A stretch of DNA of 46,614 nt from Lachnospiraceae bacterium (GCA_021153185.1 JAGKTY010000018.1:1-46614), one strand, 5' to 3'; numbered from the stretch's first letter, positions 24,783 to 34,137 are shown. The notes: generated from the letters alone by a model not told the origin. A program made the numbers and translations.

Positions 24783-27659
24783 CTATTCTGCAAAAGATTT
24801 TAAAATTCCTTTTGCGACTTTGTATAAATCACTTACCGTTGCTTTCTGAAAACCGCTTTCTTTGATGCTTTGCACCTTTTCACGTTTCATGTATAATACA
24901 TCGGCTGTTTTTCCTGATTCCTTTAAAATATTTGCGCAAATCAAATCATTTTTTTCTGATAAGAGGGAAAGCGCCTCTTCTTTGTCCGTCGAAAGATAGC
25001 CCCTGAGCTGTTCATCCTCCTGAAGGGAAAACTGACTGTATACCTCCCCGTACTTCTCACTGGCAAACGAAATCTCAAGTACACCATGATTGTCACTTTG
25101 ATGACGAATCGTTACGGAAACTGCAGTATACGTTCCATCAATCTCTAACGGAACGGTATACGCCTGTTCTTTGGCAAGCGAATTCGCCAAGGAAAGTTGC
25201 TTGCAGCTAACTACCAGACTCCTGATATCAATGTACGTTGCTTCGCTCTGTGCCAAAACATCCTCGATGACCTGCGTTGTTGCTTCCTGTACATCTTCGT
25301 ATGCATCCTGCGCATTTTCCATATCTTCCAGGGAATCGATAAATTTCTCGCCGGCCTTTTTGATTTTTTGCTCACTATCATGCTTTTTGAGCCTTGCAAA
25401 CACATTCTCTTTTGCGTCTGATAACTGCTTTTGTGCAAGCAGTGCGTCCGGCGTCATCGGTATTTGGTGAAGCATCAGCTGATCGAGCACCTCCTGTGTC
25501 ACGCTTGTTGCTTCCCGGATGATTTTTGCCATCTCTTCCTGATAGGCCTTCTCATTTTGCTGATCCTGATAGGAATCAAAAAATGTCTCAATTTGTTTGG
25601 AAATAGAGTTGCGATAGCCACCTGCCGGCTGATTTGTCAAATCTACGTCTGCCACAGCTTTATCAAATCGTCCGCCCTTACGGGTGCGCGCAGCCTTTAA
25701 CAGATTTTCAAAATTCAGCTCCTGACCACTTGCTACCGTCGCTCCGATTGCCGCTCCGTCAGCCTTTTCAATCTGGTGAATCATGCGATAAATTCCGATA
25801 ATGGCGTCTTTTTCTTCTGCCGTCATCTGTCCATTTTGTTCCAGATTGTATATGAATTTTCCATACTGCTCTGTTTCTTTTGTAAGCGCAGAAAGCTCTG
25901 ATTCCTGCGAATCGAGGTATTCTTTTAACGACGCAAAATCTGTTTCCAATGGATTGACTCCGTCACGGATCATTTGCAGTGTCCTTCCCGGTGTCATCTG
26001 CGAGAGCAATTCCCTGACTGTTTGGTCTGCTTCCCTCACACGCGCAATTGCCTCAGCTGTCACATCCATCTGATTGTAAGAAAGAATCCGTACAGCTCTC
26101 TCATTTTCCTGCGTCACTTCCACATTTGCATTTGCCAAAACTTCATCCACATTGCGGAAGGCTTTCGTAATATGGTCCCCTAAATCTCCCCTTACCTGCG
26201 TTCCGATTGTCTCATAACGCTGTGACAACTGCTCATATTGTCTTGCGAACTGCTGCCCGGTTGCATGAAGCTCCCCAAATGTCGTGTGCGCATCCACTGT
26301 ACCAATGACGCGCGCCGGCAAATTCGGCAGCATTTCAAAAATATCCGTTGCACTCTGATAGGTTTTATATGCATCTACAGACGCAGTTGTATCCTGCCCG
26401 GGGAACAATTTCTGCGCGGTTTCCTGCTCCTGTTTTTTGAGTGCCTCAACAAGGTCTTTCAACGGCATGATATCAATTTCCATCCCTTTTTTCAGAAGCT
26501 GATAATTTGCACTGACCGTCATCTGCAAACGGATTTCCTCCAGTTGTCTCTTTGCACGGATAAGTGCCGTGTCGTTTGCGAATAAGGAAGGCTCCATAGC
26601 CGCTTTATTCTCCGTCAAACCCGATAACGCTTTGAGCGTAACAGGTGACTTATCCAAAACTGCCTGTTCAAGCGCAGAGTCATTTATCTCCTGCGTCTGA
26701 TCGTAAATTCTCGCCGCCTTCTCATAGAGGAGCTCCTTTTCAAAGACATTGGCCTGCGCAGGTCTGTTTCCTTCGCAAATTGCTCGCGCCGTGGCATCTG
26801 CGATTGTTTGCACATCAAGCGGAAATGTCTCATTCCGAAGCAAATCTACTTTCAACAGATTCTGCTGCGTGAGCGCAAGTCCCGCGCTTAGCATAAACTG
26901 TGCTTCTTCACGCGTTGTGTCATTTACGACTAGTCCTGCTGCCTCAATGATTTTGTCAACCTGCGCCTGCATTTCCTGTGGCAATGTCTGTGGTTTTTCC
27001 TGCGTCATTACACTGCCGCTATAAAATGCTTTGTAAATCTGATCAAGAGAAAGCGGCAAATCATTTGCTACGACATACGTAATCGCTGCATCCGGAAATC
27101 CCTGTAATTCCTGCATCCTTATCATCTGCTGCATCGTCTCTTTGACATTCTCCTCTGATGCATCTACCTGATAGGTCTCAAAAGCATTTGCAATGGCTTG
27201 TGCGTACACATCGCTTCCGGTAATTTCGGATAACTTCGCTACGTCCAAATCATCATTATATCCGGTGATCACGATGCCGGCTTGCGCCATTTTGGCCTTG
27301 ATTTCGTCAACAACCGTGACGGTCTCTGCGACCGGCATGCGTCCCGGTTCAAAGCCATTCTCCCAAAGCGCACCATAATCTTCTTCTGACAGGGTATTGG
27401 ACATCACCGTCATATAATCCTGCATCGATGCTACATCCTTGACGGCAAATTCATCTTGTATATCTTCCTTCGTTTTCCCTTGTCCGTTGTACGCTTTCTG
27501 ATCTGTTACATTCCCGGACAGATTCGATGTAAAAATCGCACCGTTTTGTGCCTGCGTCTGCTTTGCACGCTCCACATCATTTTTAGGAAGATGCGGTTTG
27601 TACACTTCTTCCTGCATGTTCTGTTTGCCAATCCGGTTATTTTCTATCTGAATATTCAT
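24783..27659 (-). CDS. Large DUF6240-like protein of the flagellin cluster, FliK-like C terminus
   Basis: This 958-residue protein has no signal peptide or membrane helix. The N-terminal ~60 residues are disordered and polar. Most of the rest is alpha-helical with many Gln/Glu, resembling DUF6240 proteins that I recall next to flagellar genes in Lachnospiraceae. Residues about 840-930 (YTVPLEIDGTYTAVSVTI, then GVLEISFASEKYGEVYSQFSL) alternate like the FliK C-terminal domain that reads hook length and switches export. The gene lies 8 bases before flagellin. Its function could be a flagellar export switch or a chaperone; only the position and the tail pattern support this. AAAGG lies about 10 bases before the ATG. 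Confidence 0.6.
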   Translation of the reverse strand: MNIQIENNRIGKQNMQEEVYKPHLPKNDVERAKQTQAQNGAIFTSNLSGNVTDQKAYNGQGKTKEDIQDEFAVKDVASMQDYMTVMSNTLSEEDYGALWENGFEPGRMPVAETVTVVDEIKAKMAQAGIVITGYNDDLDVAKLSEITGSDVYAQAIANAFETYQVDASEENVKETMQQMIRMQELQGFPDAAITYVVANDLPLSLDQIYKAFYSGSVMTQEKPQTLPQEMQAQVDKIIEAAGLVVNDTTREEAQFMLSAGLALTQQNLLKVDLLRNETFPLDVQTIADATARAICEGNRPAQANVFEKELLYEKAARIYDQTQEINDSALEQAVLDKSPVTLKALSGLTENKAAMEPSLFANDTALIRAKRQLEEIRLQMTVSANYQLLKKGMEIDIMPLKDLVEALKKQEQETAQKLFPGQDTTASVDAYKTYQSATDIFEMLPNLPARVIGTVDAHTTFGELHATGQQFARQYEQLSQRYETIGTQVRGDLGDHITKAFRNVDEVLANANVEVTQENERAVRILSYNQMDVTAEAIARVREADQTVRELLSQMTPGRTLQMIRDGVNPLETDFASLKEYLDSQESELSALTKETEQYGKFIYNLEQNGQMTAEEKDAIIGIYRMIHQIEKADGAAIGATVASGQELNFENLLKAARTRKGGRFDKAVADVDLTNQPAGGYRNSISKQIETFFDSYQDQQNEKAYQEEMAKIIREATSVTQEVLDQLMLHQIPMTPDALLAQKQLSDAKENVFARLKKHDSEQKIKKAGEKFIDSLEDMENAQDAYEDVQEATTQVIEDVLAQSEATYIDIRSLVVSCKQLSLANSLAKEQAYTVPLEIDGTYTAVSVTIRHQSDNHGVLEISFASEKYGEVYSQFSLQEDEQLRGYLSTDKEEALSLLSEKNDLICANILKESGKTADVLYMKREKVQSIKESGFQKATVSDLYKVAKGILKSFAE

Positions 27660-27759
27660 ATCTTAGCTGCCTTTCCGTTTTAAAATAACAATCTCATTGC
27701 CGGCGCAAACGCCTTTGCTCCATGCTATCGACAGTTTTTTGAAGGTATGTCCTTAGACA

Positions 27760-27796
27760 AAATAAAAGGTAAGCGGTTTTCGCTTACCTTTTATTT
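27760..27796 (-). terminator. Intrinsic terminator after glgB
   Basis: A perfect 16-bp inverted repeat (27760-27775 with 27781-27796) has a 5-base loop. Both arms carry AAAATAAAAGG / CCTTTTATTT, so on the minus strand the stem ends in a T-rich run. It lies 34 bases after the glgB stop, separating it from the flagellar cluster. Between it and 27659 is a leader with the small hairpin GGCG-CAAA-CGCC (27702-27713) and no convincing promoter. Confidence 0.85.
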
Positions 27797-27829
27797 CGTC
27801 ATAATATGTATTTTTCTAAAGATTTAAGC

Positions 27830-29755
27830 CTAGAACAATAACATCACTGCTGCATACGGAGGAAGATCAATACTGAATGAATAATCAAAACGTCCTTCCT
27901 TTTTGGCTTTTGCCGTAAACTCTGCAGGCATCGCAGCGCCTGTACCGCCAAACTGCTTCTCATCGCTGTTTAAGAGTACTTTGTATTTTTTCTTTTTTGG
28001 AACACCAACGACATAATCCTTTCGCTCCATCGGTGTCATATTCAAAATAACCATGATGTTATTTTTGCCTGTCGAATTCTTACGGTAGTATGTATAAATA
28101 CTGTTGTCCTTATCGTCGGCATTGAGCCATTCAAAGCCTGCCCAGTCATTGTCGATTTCATGAAGGCTTGGATATTTTTTGTAAAGAGCAAGAAGCTTCT
28201 CCATGTAGTTTTTCATGCCTGCATGAAGTGGATCAGACAGGCAGTGCCACTCAAGCTCTCTCGCCTCGCTCCACTCACATTCCTGACCGAAATCCTGTCC
28301 CATGAACAAGAGCTTTTTGCCGGAATGCGTGAACATGTACATATAACCGGCGCGGAGGTTTGCATATTTATCTACCTCATAGCCCGGCATCTTCTTTAGC
28401 ATAGAACACTTCAAGTGAACGACTTCATCATGGGAAATCGGCAAAATATAATTCTCACTGCTGTTATAGCTCATCGCAAATGTCATTCCGTAGTGATCGC
28501 CGCTTCTCATGATCGGATCAAGCTTCATATATTCACAGAAATCATGCATCCAGCCCATGTTCCACTTGAACGTAAATCCGAGTCCGCCTTCCTCCGGCGC
28601 ACCTGTTACCATTGGCCATGCTGTCGATTCCTCTGCAATCGTCATAACGCCCGGATTTCTCTTTTTCATAATGGAATTAAAATGTCTGAAGAAATCAATG
28701 GCATCCAGGTTTTTGTTATCACCGTACTGATTTGCCAGCCACTGTCCGTCCTGTTTTCCATAATCGAGATAGAGCATCGAAGCAACGGCATCAACACGAA
28801 CACCGTCAACATGGAATTTTTCTACCCAGAAAAGCGCATTGGCAATTAAGAAATTGCGGACTTCGTTTTTGCCGTAATTAAAAATCTTCGTGCCCCAGTC
28901 CGGATGCTCACCGCGACGTGGGTCCGGATGCTCATATACGCATGTGCCGTCAAACTCTGCCAGACCAAATCCATCTCTCGGGAAATGTGCCGGTACCCAG
29001 TCGATAATGACACCTAACTTGTTTTTGTGTAATGTATTAATCAGATACGCAAAATCCTCCGGTGTTCCATAGCGGGACGTCGGTGCATAATAGCCTGTCA
29101 CCTGATAACCCCAGGAACCGTCAAACGGATGCTCCGCAATACCCATCAGCTCAATATGTGTGTAGCCCATCTCCTTCATATACGGAACGATGCGGTCTGC
29201 AAATTCCCTGTAATTGTAAAAGCCATCCGGATTTTCTTCCGTAGCAGGGTGCTTCATCCACGAACCGATATGGCACTCATAAATACTGATCGGCTCTTTA
29301 AACCAGTCCTTATCCACACGTTCTTTTAACCAGGATGCGTCGGACCACGCAATCCGTCTCAAATCTGTAACAACAGAAGCATTTTCCGGTCTGAGCTGCG
29401 CATAGTTTGCAAACGGGTCAGCTTTGTACAGCTTTCTGCCGTCCTGTGCCGTAATGACAAATTTGTACAAATCCCCCTCTTTTACGCCCGGAACGAACAG
29501 CGCAAATATTCCGCCGCCGCCAAGTCTCATCATATTATGCTGGTAAATGTCCCAATCATTGAAAGAACCGGCAACATTTACATATTGGGCATTTGGTGCA
29601 TATACTGCAAAGTATACACCCTCCTCCCCATTGCAAGTCGTAAGGTGTGCGCCCAGTTTTTCGTAAATCTCATAATGATTACCCTGCGCAAATACATACT
29701 GATCAGCTTCTGTTAAAAACAAAGGATTGATCTTTCCTGTTTCTTGATTACCCAT
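27830..29755 (-). CDS. glgB: 1,4-alpha-glucan branching enzyme
   Basis: This 641-residue GH13 enzyme makes alpha-1,6 branches in glycogen. A CBM48-type N-terminal domain (about 30-125; VYFAVYAPNAQYVNVAGSFNDW) precedes the barrel. Catalytic regions visible are DWVPAHFPRDGFGLAEFDG, DGVRVDAVASMLYLDYG (nucleophile Asp), IAEESTAWP (acid/base Glu) and PISHDEVVHLKCSM. The length is normal. GGGAAATT precedes the ATG. It starts 7 bases after the TPR/AAA-like gene, so both are on one transcript, ended by a strong terminator. No other glycogen genes are in the window. Confidence 0.97.
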   Translation of the reverse strand: MGNQETGKINPLFLTEADQYVFAQGNHYEIYEKLGAHLTTCNGEEGVYFAVYAPNAQYVNVAGSFNDWDIYQHNMMRLGGGGIFALFVPGVKEGDLYKFVITAQDGRKLYKADPFANYAQLRPENASVVTDLRRIAWSDASWLKERVDKDWFKEPISIYECHIGSWMKHPATEENPDGFYNYREFADRIVPYMKEMGYTHIELMGIAEHPFDGSWGYQVTGYYAPTSRYGTPEDFAYLINTLHKNKLGVIIDWVPAHFPRDGFGLAEFDGTCVYEHPDPRRGEHPDWGTKIFNYGKNEVRNFLIANALFWVEKFHVDGVRVDAVASMLYLDYGKQDGQWLANQYGDNKNLDAIDFFRHFNSIMKKRNPGVMTIAEESTAWPMVTGAPEEGGLGFTFKWNMGWMHDFCEYMKLDPIMRSGDHYGMTFAMSYNSSENYILPISHDEVVHLKCSMLKKMPGYEVDKYANLRAGYMYMFTHSGKKLLFMGQDFGQECEWSEARELEWHCLSDPLHAGMKNYMEKLLALYKKYPSLHEIDNDWAGFEWLNADDKDNSIYTYYRKNSTGKNNIMVILNMTPMERKDYVVGVPKKKKYKVLLNSDEKQFGGTGAAMPAEFTAKAKKEGRFDYSFSIDLPPYAAVMLLF

Positions 29756-29762
29756 AATTTCC

Positions 29763-32700
29763 CTACCTGTCTTTCATAAAATCTTTTTCTCTTAAAATAA
29801 TCATATCTTCTGTATCATAGCGTTTTGCAAAAATCACATCCATAAGATGACCCACTGATTTTTTGTTTGCATTTGCAATCGCCTGATCAACAATTTCTTT
29901 GACCTCATCTACAGAGACATGGTGATCATTTGTCTGTAAGTCCGCAATACGTGTATAAAGTGCCAGCATTCCCATATCATCAATGGCATACTCTAACTCG
30001 TTTGCATACTCTTTGCCATATGCCACAAGCGCATCATTGTCGAGTGCCTGCATATCGATCCGCACATCAAACGTCTGCGTAAGCTGTGGCACAGTTTCCA
30101 AAAGCTTATCGATATTGCCTCTTGTATCCTCAAACACAAGGAAAATACCTTTTCCCACAGGAATCTGACTGATATATGCCAATATCTTTTCACAGGTCTC
30201 TTTGGATACTTCTCCTGCTTTCTCAACGATTAATGCACCATTATCAAGGGTCTCAATTGTCTTTTCAATGTCTTTGCCATTTAAGACCGAACCTTGGATT
30301 TTGGCAACTTTTCCGGAGAATGATGGCGTCTTTATCTGAATTTGCTTGATGAGATTCTTGGCAAGCTCAAATGTGCCGTTGCCAAGTCCGCCTGTAATGA
30401 GCAGATTACCATTTGCCATCGTCACAGAATCGTGATCGATCGCATAAGCAATCTGTTTTTCCATATCAGGTGTATGCACAAATGATTCAAATATTCCTTT
30501 TTCCTCTTCGGTCAGCGTGCGGATTCCGGCAAGCGGGGAAGTATGTTCGATTTCACTTACAGAAATCTCCGGATCTTCCATCACACTCGCTACAGCTGGC
30601 TCCTTTGTCACTTCTTTTGCAACAGAAGGTGCATCCATCTCTTGTGCTGTTTCAGCCGCTTCAGCTTCCTGTGGCACATTTGACATTTCCGCTTCGGCAA
30701 CTACTGTTTCAGCTGATTGTGCTATGACAGCTTCGGCTTGCGTAGCTTCTGCCGGCTCTTCCTCGTTTGGAATCACAGGCGTTACGAGCTCCGGCTCTTT
30801 TTGTTCGTCCTGCTCTGTTAGACTGTTTAAAAGTTTTTCTTCAATTCCTCTGATTTCAGTCGTATTGAATACTTTTGTCTTGGCAGGCTCTTCTTCCGGT
30901 GGAATAGTTTCCGGTTCTTTTTCCTGATTGAGCTCAGGTACGTCAAATAAGAGCTCCTTTGCTTCTTCCTTCTCGTCTTCAAGCAAAGCATCTTCAACCT
31001 GTGTCACGAGATCGTCATTCTCATCAAACACACTCTCTGCAGGCTGGATGAAATCAAATTCCGACTCATCGGCATGCACCTTCTTGGTTGCATCAATGCT
31101 TGCAAAAATTGGTCCCGTCTGTTTCAGAATCCTTTGACGCACTTCCTCATTGTGTTTTTCTTCGGCAGCTTTTTTGGTCTCTTCCCATTCTGCCATGATG
31201 TCTGTAAAGCTCAGCTGTCCCGTAATCTGTTTTTCTACCTGCGGTTCATCCTCGTCTGCCGTCGCAGCCGGCGTTTCCACAGGCGCTTCTGCTCCCACAG
31301 GCTCTGTGACTATAGGCGCTTCTTCCTCGATAGCCTCAGTCTCTTCCGCTTCGATTTGCTCTGTCTCAGCAGGCTCTGTAACTACAGGCGCTTCTGCCTC
31401 GATAGCCTCAGTCTCTTCGGCTTCGATTTGCTCTGTCTCAGCAGGCTCTGTAATTGTAGGCGCTTCTTCCTCGATTGTCTCAGCCTCTTCAGCTTCGATT
31501 TGCTCTGTCTCAGCAGGCTCTGTAACTACAGGCGCTTCTTCCTCGATAGCCTCAGCCTCTTCGGCTTCGATTTGCTCTGTCTCAGCAGGCTCTGTAACGA
31601 TAGGCGTTTCTGCCTCAGCACTTTCTGTGATTACAGGCTCTACTAATTGGGCGGCTTCCTCCGCCGGTGCTGCAACTATTTCATCAGTTGACTCTACTGC
31701 ATCCGGCTGTGCTATTGTTTCTTCCGAAAGATCATCGCCAGAATCTGACTCTGATACCGATTCTGTCTCAACTTCCGGTTCCTCATTTTCTATTAACAAT
31801 TCTTCCGCTGTCACTGCTTCTACCGTATCCGGTAAAGGCTGCGGACGTAAAATTGGCTGCTCTGTCTCTTCGCCAAGTTCATCTACCGTGAGCGGCTTCT
31901 CTGTCAGAGATGCCAGAAGATCTTCTTCCGTAATCGGCCGCATCATCTCCTGCGTATCCTGCTTATGTGGTGATGCAATGGCATTTCTGATAGAATCATC
32001 CGTAATATCCTTCATAAGCTGCGGATCTGTAGAATCTAAAATCGTCTCAATCGGCAATGCCTTCGTGGCATCGGTTGCTTCCATATCCTCTTCGGCAAGA
32101 AGATTGGTCAGATTCTTGGCAATTTCCTGCTGCAGGTTGATGGTCGCATACTCTCCGAAATCCACCGGCTTAATCTGAATATCCAGATCATCCTCCGCCT
32201 GCTGCGGGATAGGTGATTGTTCCGGCTGTGAAATCATCTCCTGCGTTTCCACCTGCTCTTCCTGCAGCGGTTCTTCAACATACTCCGGCTCAACTGCTTC
32301 ATCTATCTGTGGATTTTCCACGGATGGTTCCGTATTTGAAACAATCTCTTTTGTTTCCTGCATTTCCTCTTCTACAGTCTTTGCAGGAATTCTCATAGTC
32401 GGTGCATCACTTGCTTCTACGGACTTAATCGAAATAGGCAGGGTATCTGCGGAAACATCGACCTGTGGCACCGGCATTTTGGCCATCGTCGCAGCAATCT
32501 TTCTCTGTTTACTCTGGTCGTACTTCTCTTGCTGTGCCGGTGTCAGCGGCTCATGAAGCATCTTGAGCTCCATCGCTTTGATGACGTATCGTCCCGTTCC
32601 AAACGTGACGATTAACTCATCACATTCTTCCACGCACTTCGTTCCCAGTCCGATTCTATGATATAAGTACGCTAACTCATATCCCCATTTTTCTTTGTAT

Positions 32701-33128
32701 TCTTTGTGTTTGTATTTCTCAAGAACAGCAATCCGTTCCTCCAGATTCACTTCCTGCGATTCAAATAATTTGTAACGCAGAATAAATCGCCCCGGATCTC
32801 CCGGCGCTGCTGCCTCAAATTCTTTACAATACTCAACCGCATCCCGGATCTCTTCCAATTCGATGGAGAGCTCACAAAGTGAATAGATGATATTCCTTCT
32901 CCAAGGTGAATTGTCAGAAAGCTTTTCGTATGCCAAAAGAAGAATATCTTTACTGTCTGCATATCGGCGTCTTATTTTGTATAAATCACTGATTTTGCAG
33001 AGCATCGAAACACTCTTCACGCGGCGCCAGTCAATCTCATCGGCAACCTTTACGGCACCCGCGAAATCCTTCTTTTCAATGAGCGAATTTATTTCCTCTG
33101 CACGTACCCTGTACTCATATTTATCCAA
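29763..33128 (-). CDS. 1121-residue TPR / acidic-repeat / degenerate AAA+ protein, operon with glgB
   Basis: Residues 1 to about 215 are TPR-like helical pairs (DAVEYCKEFEAAAPGDPGRF). Residues about 215-890 are acidic, Glu/Pro/Ala-rich and probably disordered, with four exact-length 24-residue repeats at 509-604. Residues about 890-1121 resemble an AAA+ domain: LLITGGLGNGTFELAKNL sits at the Walker A place without the GKT, and GALIVEKAGEV at Walker B lacks the DE pair. It therefore may not hydrolyse ATP. The start is TTG 33128 with AGGAGGTG correctly spaced upstream. No signal peptide or membrane helix is seen. I do not recognise a named family. The context suggests a scaffold for glycogen metabolism; this is inference. 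Confidence 0.72.
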   Translation of the reverse strand: MDKYEYRVRAEEINSLIEKKDFAGAVKVADEIDWRRVKSVSMLCKISDLYKIRRRYADSKDILLLAYEKLSDNSPWRRNIIYSLCELSIELEEIRDAVEYCKEFEAAAPGDPGRFILRYKLFESQEVNLEERIAVLEKYKHKEYKEKWGYELAYLYHRIGLGTKCVEECDELIVTFGTGRYVIKAMELKMLHEPLTPAQQEKYDQSKQRKIAATMAKMPVPQVDVSADTLPISIKSVEASDAPTMRIPAKTVEEEMQETKEIVSNTEPSVENPQIDEAVEPEYVEEPLQEEQVETQEMISQPEQSPIPQQAEDDLDIQIKPVDFGEYATINLQQEIAKNLTNLLAEEDMEATDATKALPIETILDSTDPQLMKDITDDSIRNAIASPHKQDTQEMMRPITEEDLLASLTEKPLTVDELGEETEQPILRPQPLPDTVEAVTAEELLIENEEPEVETESVSESDSGDDLSEETIAQPDAVESTDEIVAAPAEEAAQLVEPVITESAEAETPIVTEPAETEQIEAEEAEAIEEEAPVVTEPAETEQIEAEEAETIEEEAPTITEPAETEQIEAEETEAIEAEAPVVTEPAETEQIEAEETEAIEEEAPIVTEPVGAEAPVETPAATADEDEPQVEKQITGQLSFTDIMAEWEETKKAAEEKHNEEVRQRILKQTGPIFASIDATKKVHADESEFDFIQPAESVFDENDDLVTQVEDALLEDEKEEAKELLFDVPELNQEKEPETIPPEEEPAKTKVFNTTEIRGIEEKLLNSLTEQDEQKEPELVTPVIPNEEEPAEATQAEAVIAQSAETVVAEAEMSNVPQEAEAAETAQEMDAPSVAKEVTKEPAVASVMEDPEISVSEIEHTSPLAGIRTLTEEEKGIFESFVHTPDMEKQIAYAIDHDSVTMANGNLLITGGLGNGTFELAKNLIKQIQIKTPSFSGKVAKIQGSVLNGKDIEKTIETLDNGALIVEKAGEVSKETCEKILAYISQIPVGKGIFLVFEDTRGNIDKLLETVPQLTQTFDVRIDMQALDNDALVAYGKEYANELEYAIDDMGMLALYTRIADLQTNDHHVSVDEVKEIVDQAIANANKKSVGHLMDVIFAKRYDTEDMIILREKDFMKDR
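31317..31604. repeat. Four 72-bp tandem coding repeats
   Basis: Four 72-base units lie end to end in phase inside the TPR/AAA-like gene. Each encodes 24 residues containing TEPAETEQIEAEE and an acidic tail ending EEAP. Copies differ at a few bases, mostly at the AEAIEEE/AETIEEE/TEAIEAE positions. A partial fifth unit follows (TEPVGAEAP). The in-frame unit length allows copy number change without breaking the gene. Confidence 0.9.
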
Positions 33129-33191
33129 GTAGGTACACCTCCTACAACTGTTTTACAAAACACTAATTTCCCTATTGTCATAGTTACTCAT

Positions 33192-33220
33192 AGTTTATCA
33201 TACGCCCTAAGTAATGTCAA
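33192..33220 (-). promoter_or_regulatory. Promoter of the TPR/AAA-like gene and glgB
   Basis: TTGACA (33215-33220), 17 bases and TAAACT (33192-33197) on the minus strand, about 60 bases ahead of the TTG start. The -35 overlaps the T-run of the ksgA terminator. Confidence 0.65.
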
Positions 33221-33241
33221 AATACAGATTGACTAATCTGT
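33218..33241 (-). terminator. Intrinsic terminator overlapping the ksgA stop codon
   Basis: On the minus strand ACAGATT (33241-33235) pairs with AATCTGT (33230-33224) around a 4-base loop, followed by ATTTT. The upstream arm is made of the last ksgA codons and stop. It is short but well formed. Confidence 0.6.
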
Positions 33242-34129
33242 ATTCAAAAGAACATCCGCAAACTGCGCAAATTGTGCCAAAGTAAGCGCCTCTCCGCGGA
33301 TAGAAGGCGAAAGAGAAAGTGCCTCAATGGCAGAAGCTACCATTTCCTTTGTGATACGCTCTCCCGCTCTTTTCCCTCCTTTTGGCATAGTAAGGGATGC
33401 ATTTCCTATGCCATTGACGAGCGTTTTTCGCCTCTGGTTAAAGGATGCACGAATGAGTGCAAACATAAATTTCTCATCGATTACGCTGACCGGTGGCTTG
33501 TCATATCTTGTCAGCCTGATGACTGCACTTCCGACATTCGGTCTTGGCATAAAGCAGTTCGGCGGAACATTTGCAACGATTTCCGGCTTTGCATAATACT
33601 GAACTGCCAGGGAAAGTGCGCCATACTCCTTTGTTCCCGGTCCGACCTGCATACGGTCTGCCACCTCTTTTTGCACCATGATGGTAATGCTGTCAATCGG
33701 GACATGGCTCTCAAATAATCCCATAATAATCGGTGTTGTGATATAATATGGAAGATTTGCAACAACCTTGATGGGTTTTCCGTCGTTTTTCTCTTTGGCA
33801 ATCCGGTTCAAATCGACTTTGAGCACATCCTCGTTGATTACCGTCACATTGTCATATTCCGAGAGCGTATCTTCCAAAATCGGAATCAGATTTTTATCAA
33901 TTTCTATCGCAACGACCTCTCTCGCACTTTCACATAGATACTGTGTCATCGTTCCGATGCCCGGACCGATTTCAATGACACAATCCTCTTTTGTTACATT
34001 GGCATGCATGATAATGCGGTCAAGCACGCCCGGATCAATCAAAAAGTTTTGTCCGTATTTTTTTTGAAAATTAAAATTGTATTTTTGTAAAACCGCAATG
34101 GTTCCGGCTGGATTTCCTAAATATGCCAT
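33233..34129 (-). CDS. rsmA: 16S rRNA (adenine1518/1519-N6)-dimethyltransferase
   Basis: This 298-residue protein (RsmA, also called KsgA) dimethylates two adjacent adenines near the 3' end of 16S rRNA during 30S maturation. The start KKYGQNFLIDPGVLD, the SAM-binding VIEIGPGIGTMTQYL and the catalytic NLPYYITTPI are all standard, as is the later PRPNVGSAVIRL. The length is usual. TAGGAGGAAGC precedes the ATG and overlaps the tatD stop. It is the second gene of a tatD-ksgA pair, a common arrangement in Firmicutes. Confidence 0.97.
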   Translation of the reverse strand: MAYLGNPAGTIAVLQKYNFNFQKKYGQNFLIDPGVLDRIIMHANVTKEDCVIEIGPGIGTMTQYLCESAREVVAIEIDKNLIPILEDTLSEYDNVTVINEDVLKVDLNRIAKEKNDGKPIKVVANLPYYITTPIIMGLFESHVPIDSITIMVQKEVADRMQVGPGTKEYGALSLAVQYYAKPEIVANVPPNCFMPRPNVGSAVIRLTRYDKPPVSVIDEKFMFALIRASFNQRRKTLVNGIGNASLTMPKGGKRAGERITKEMVASAIEALSLSPSIRGEALTLAQFAQFADVLLNTD

Positions 34130-34137
34130 GCTTCCTC

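Noticed and set aside
27720..27760. Sigma-28-type flagellar promoter before the DUF6240-like gene (GTCGATAG as -10)
   Set aside because: The only TAAG-like -35 lies 19 bases away instead of 14-16, and the 15-base position reads GACA. Not convincing.
31317..31604. CRISPR-like array
   Set aside because: The repeats are contiguous 72-bp coding units without spacers, in frame inside a long gene. No cas genes are present.
31150..32178. 342-residue Ser/Ala-rich plus-strand frame
   Set aside because: It is the antisense shadow of the acidic repeat region (Glu/Ala codons read backwards as Ser/Ala/Val). No ribosome site or independent support is seen.
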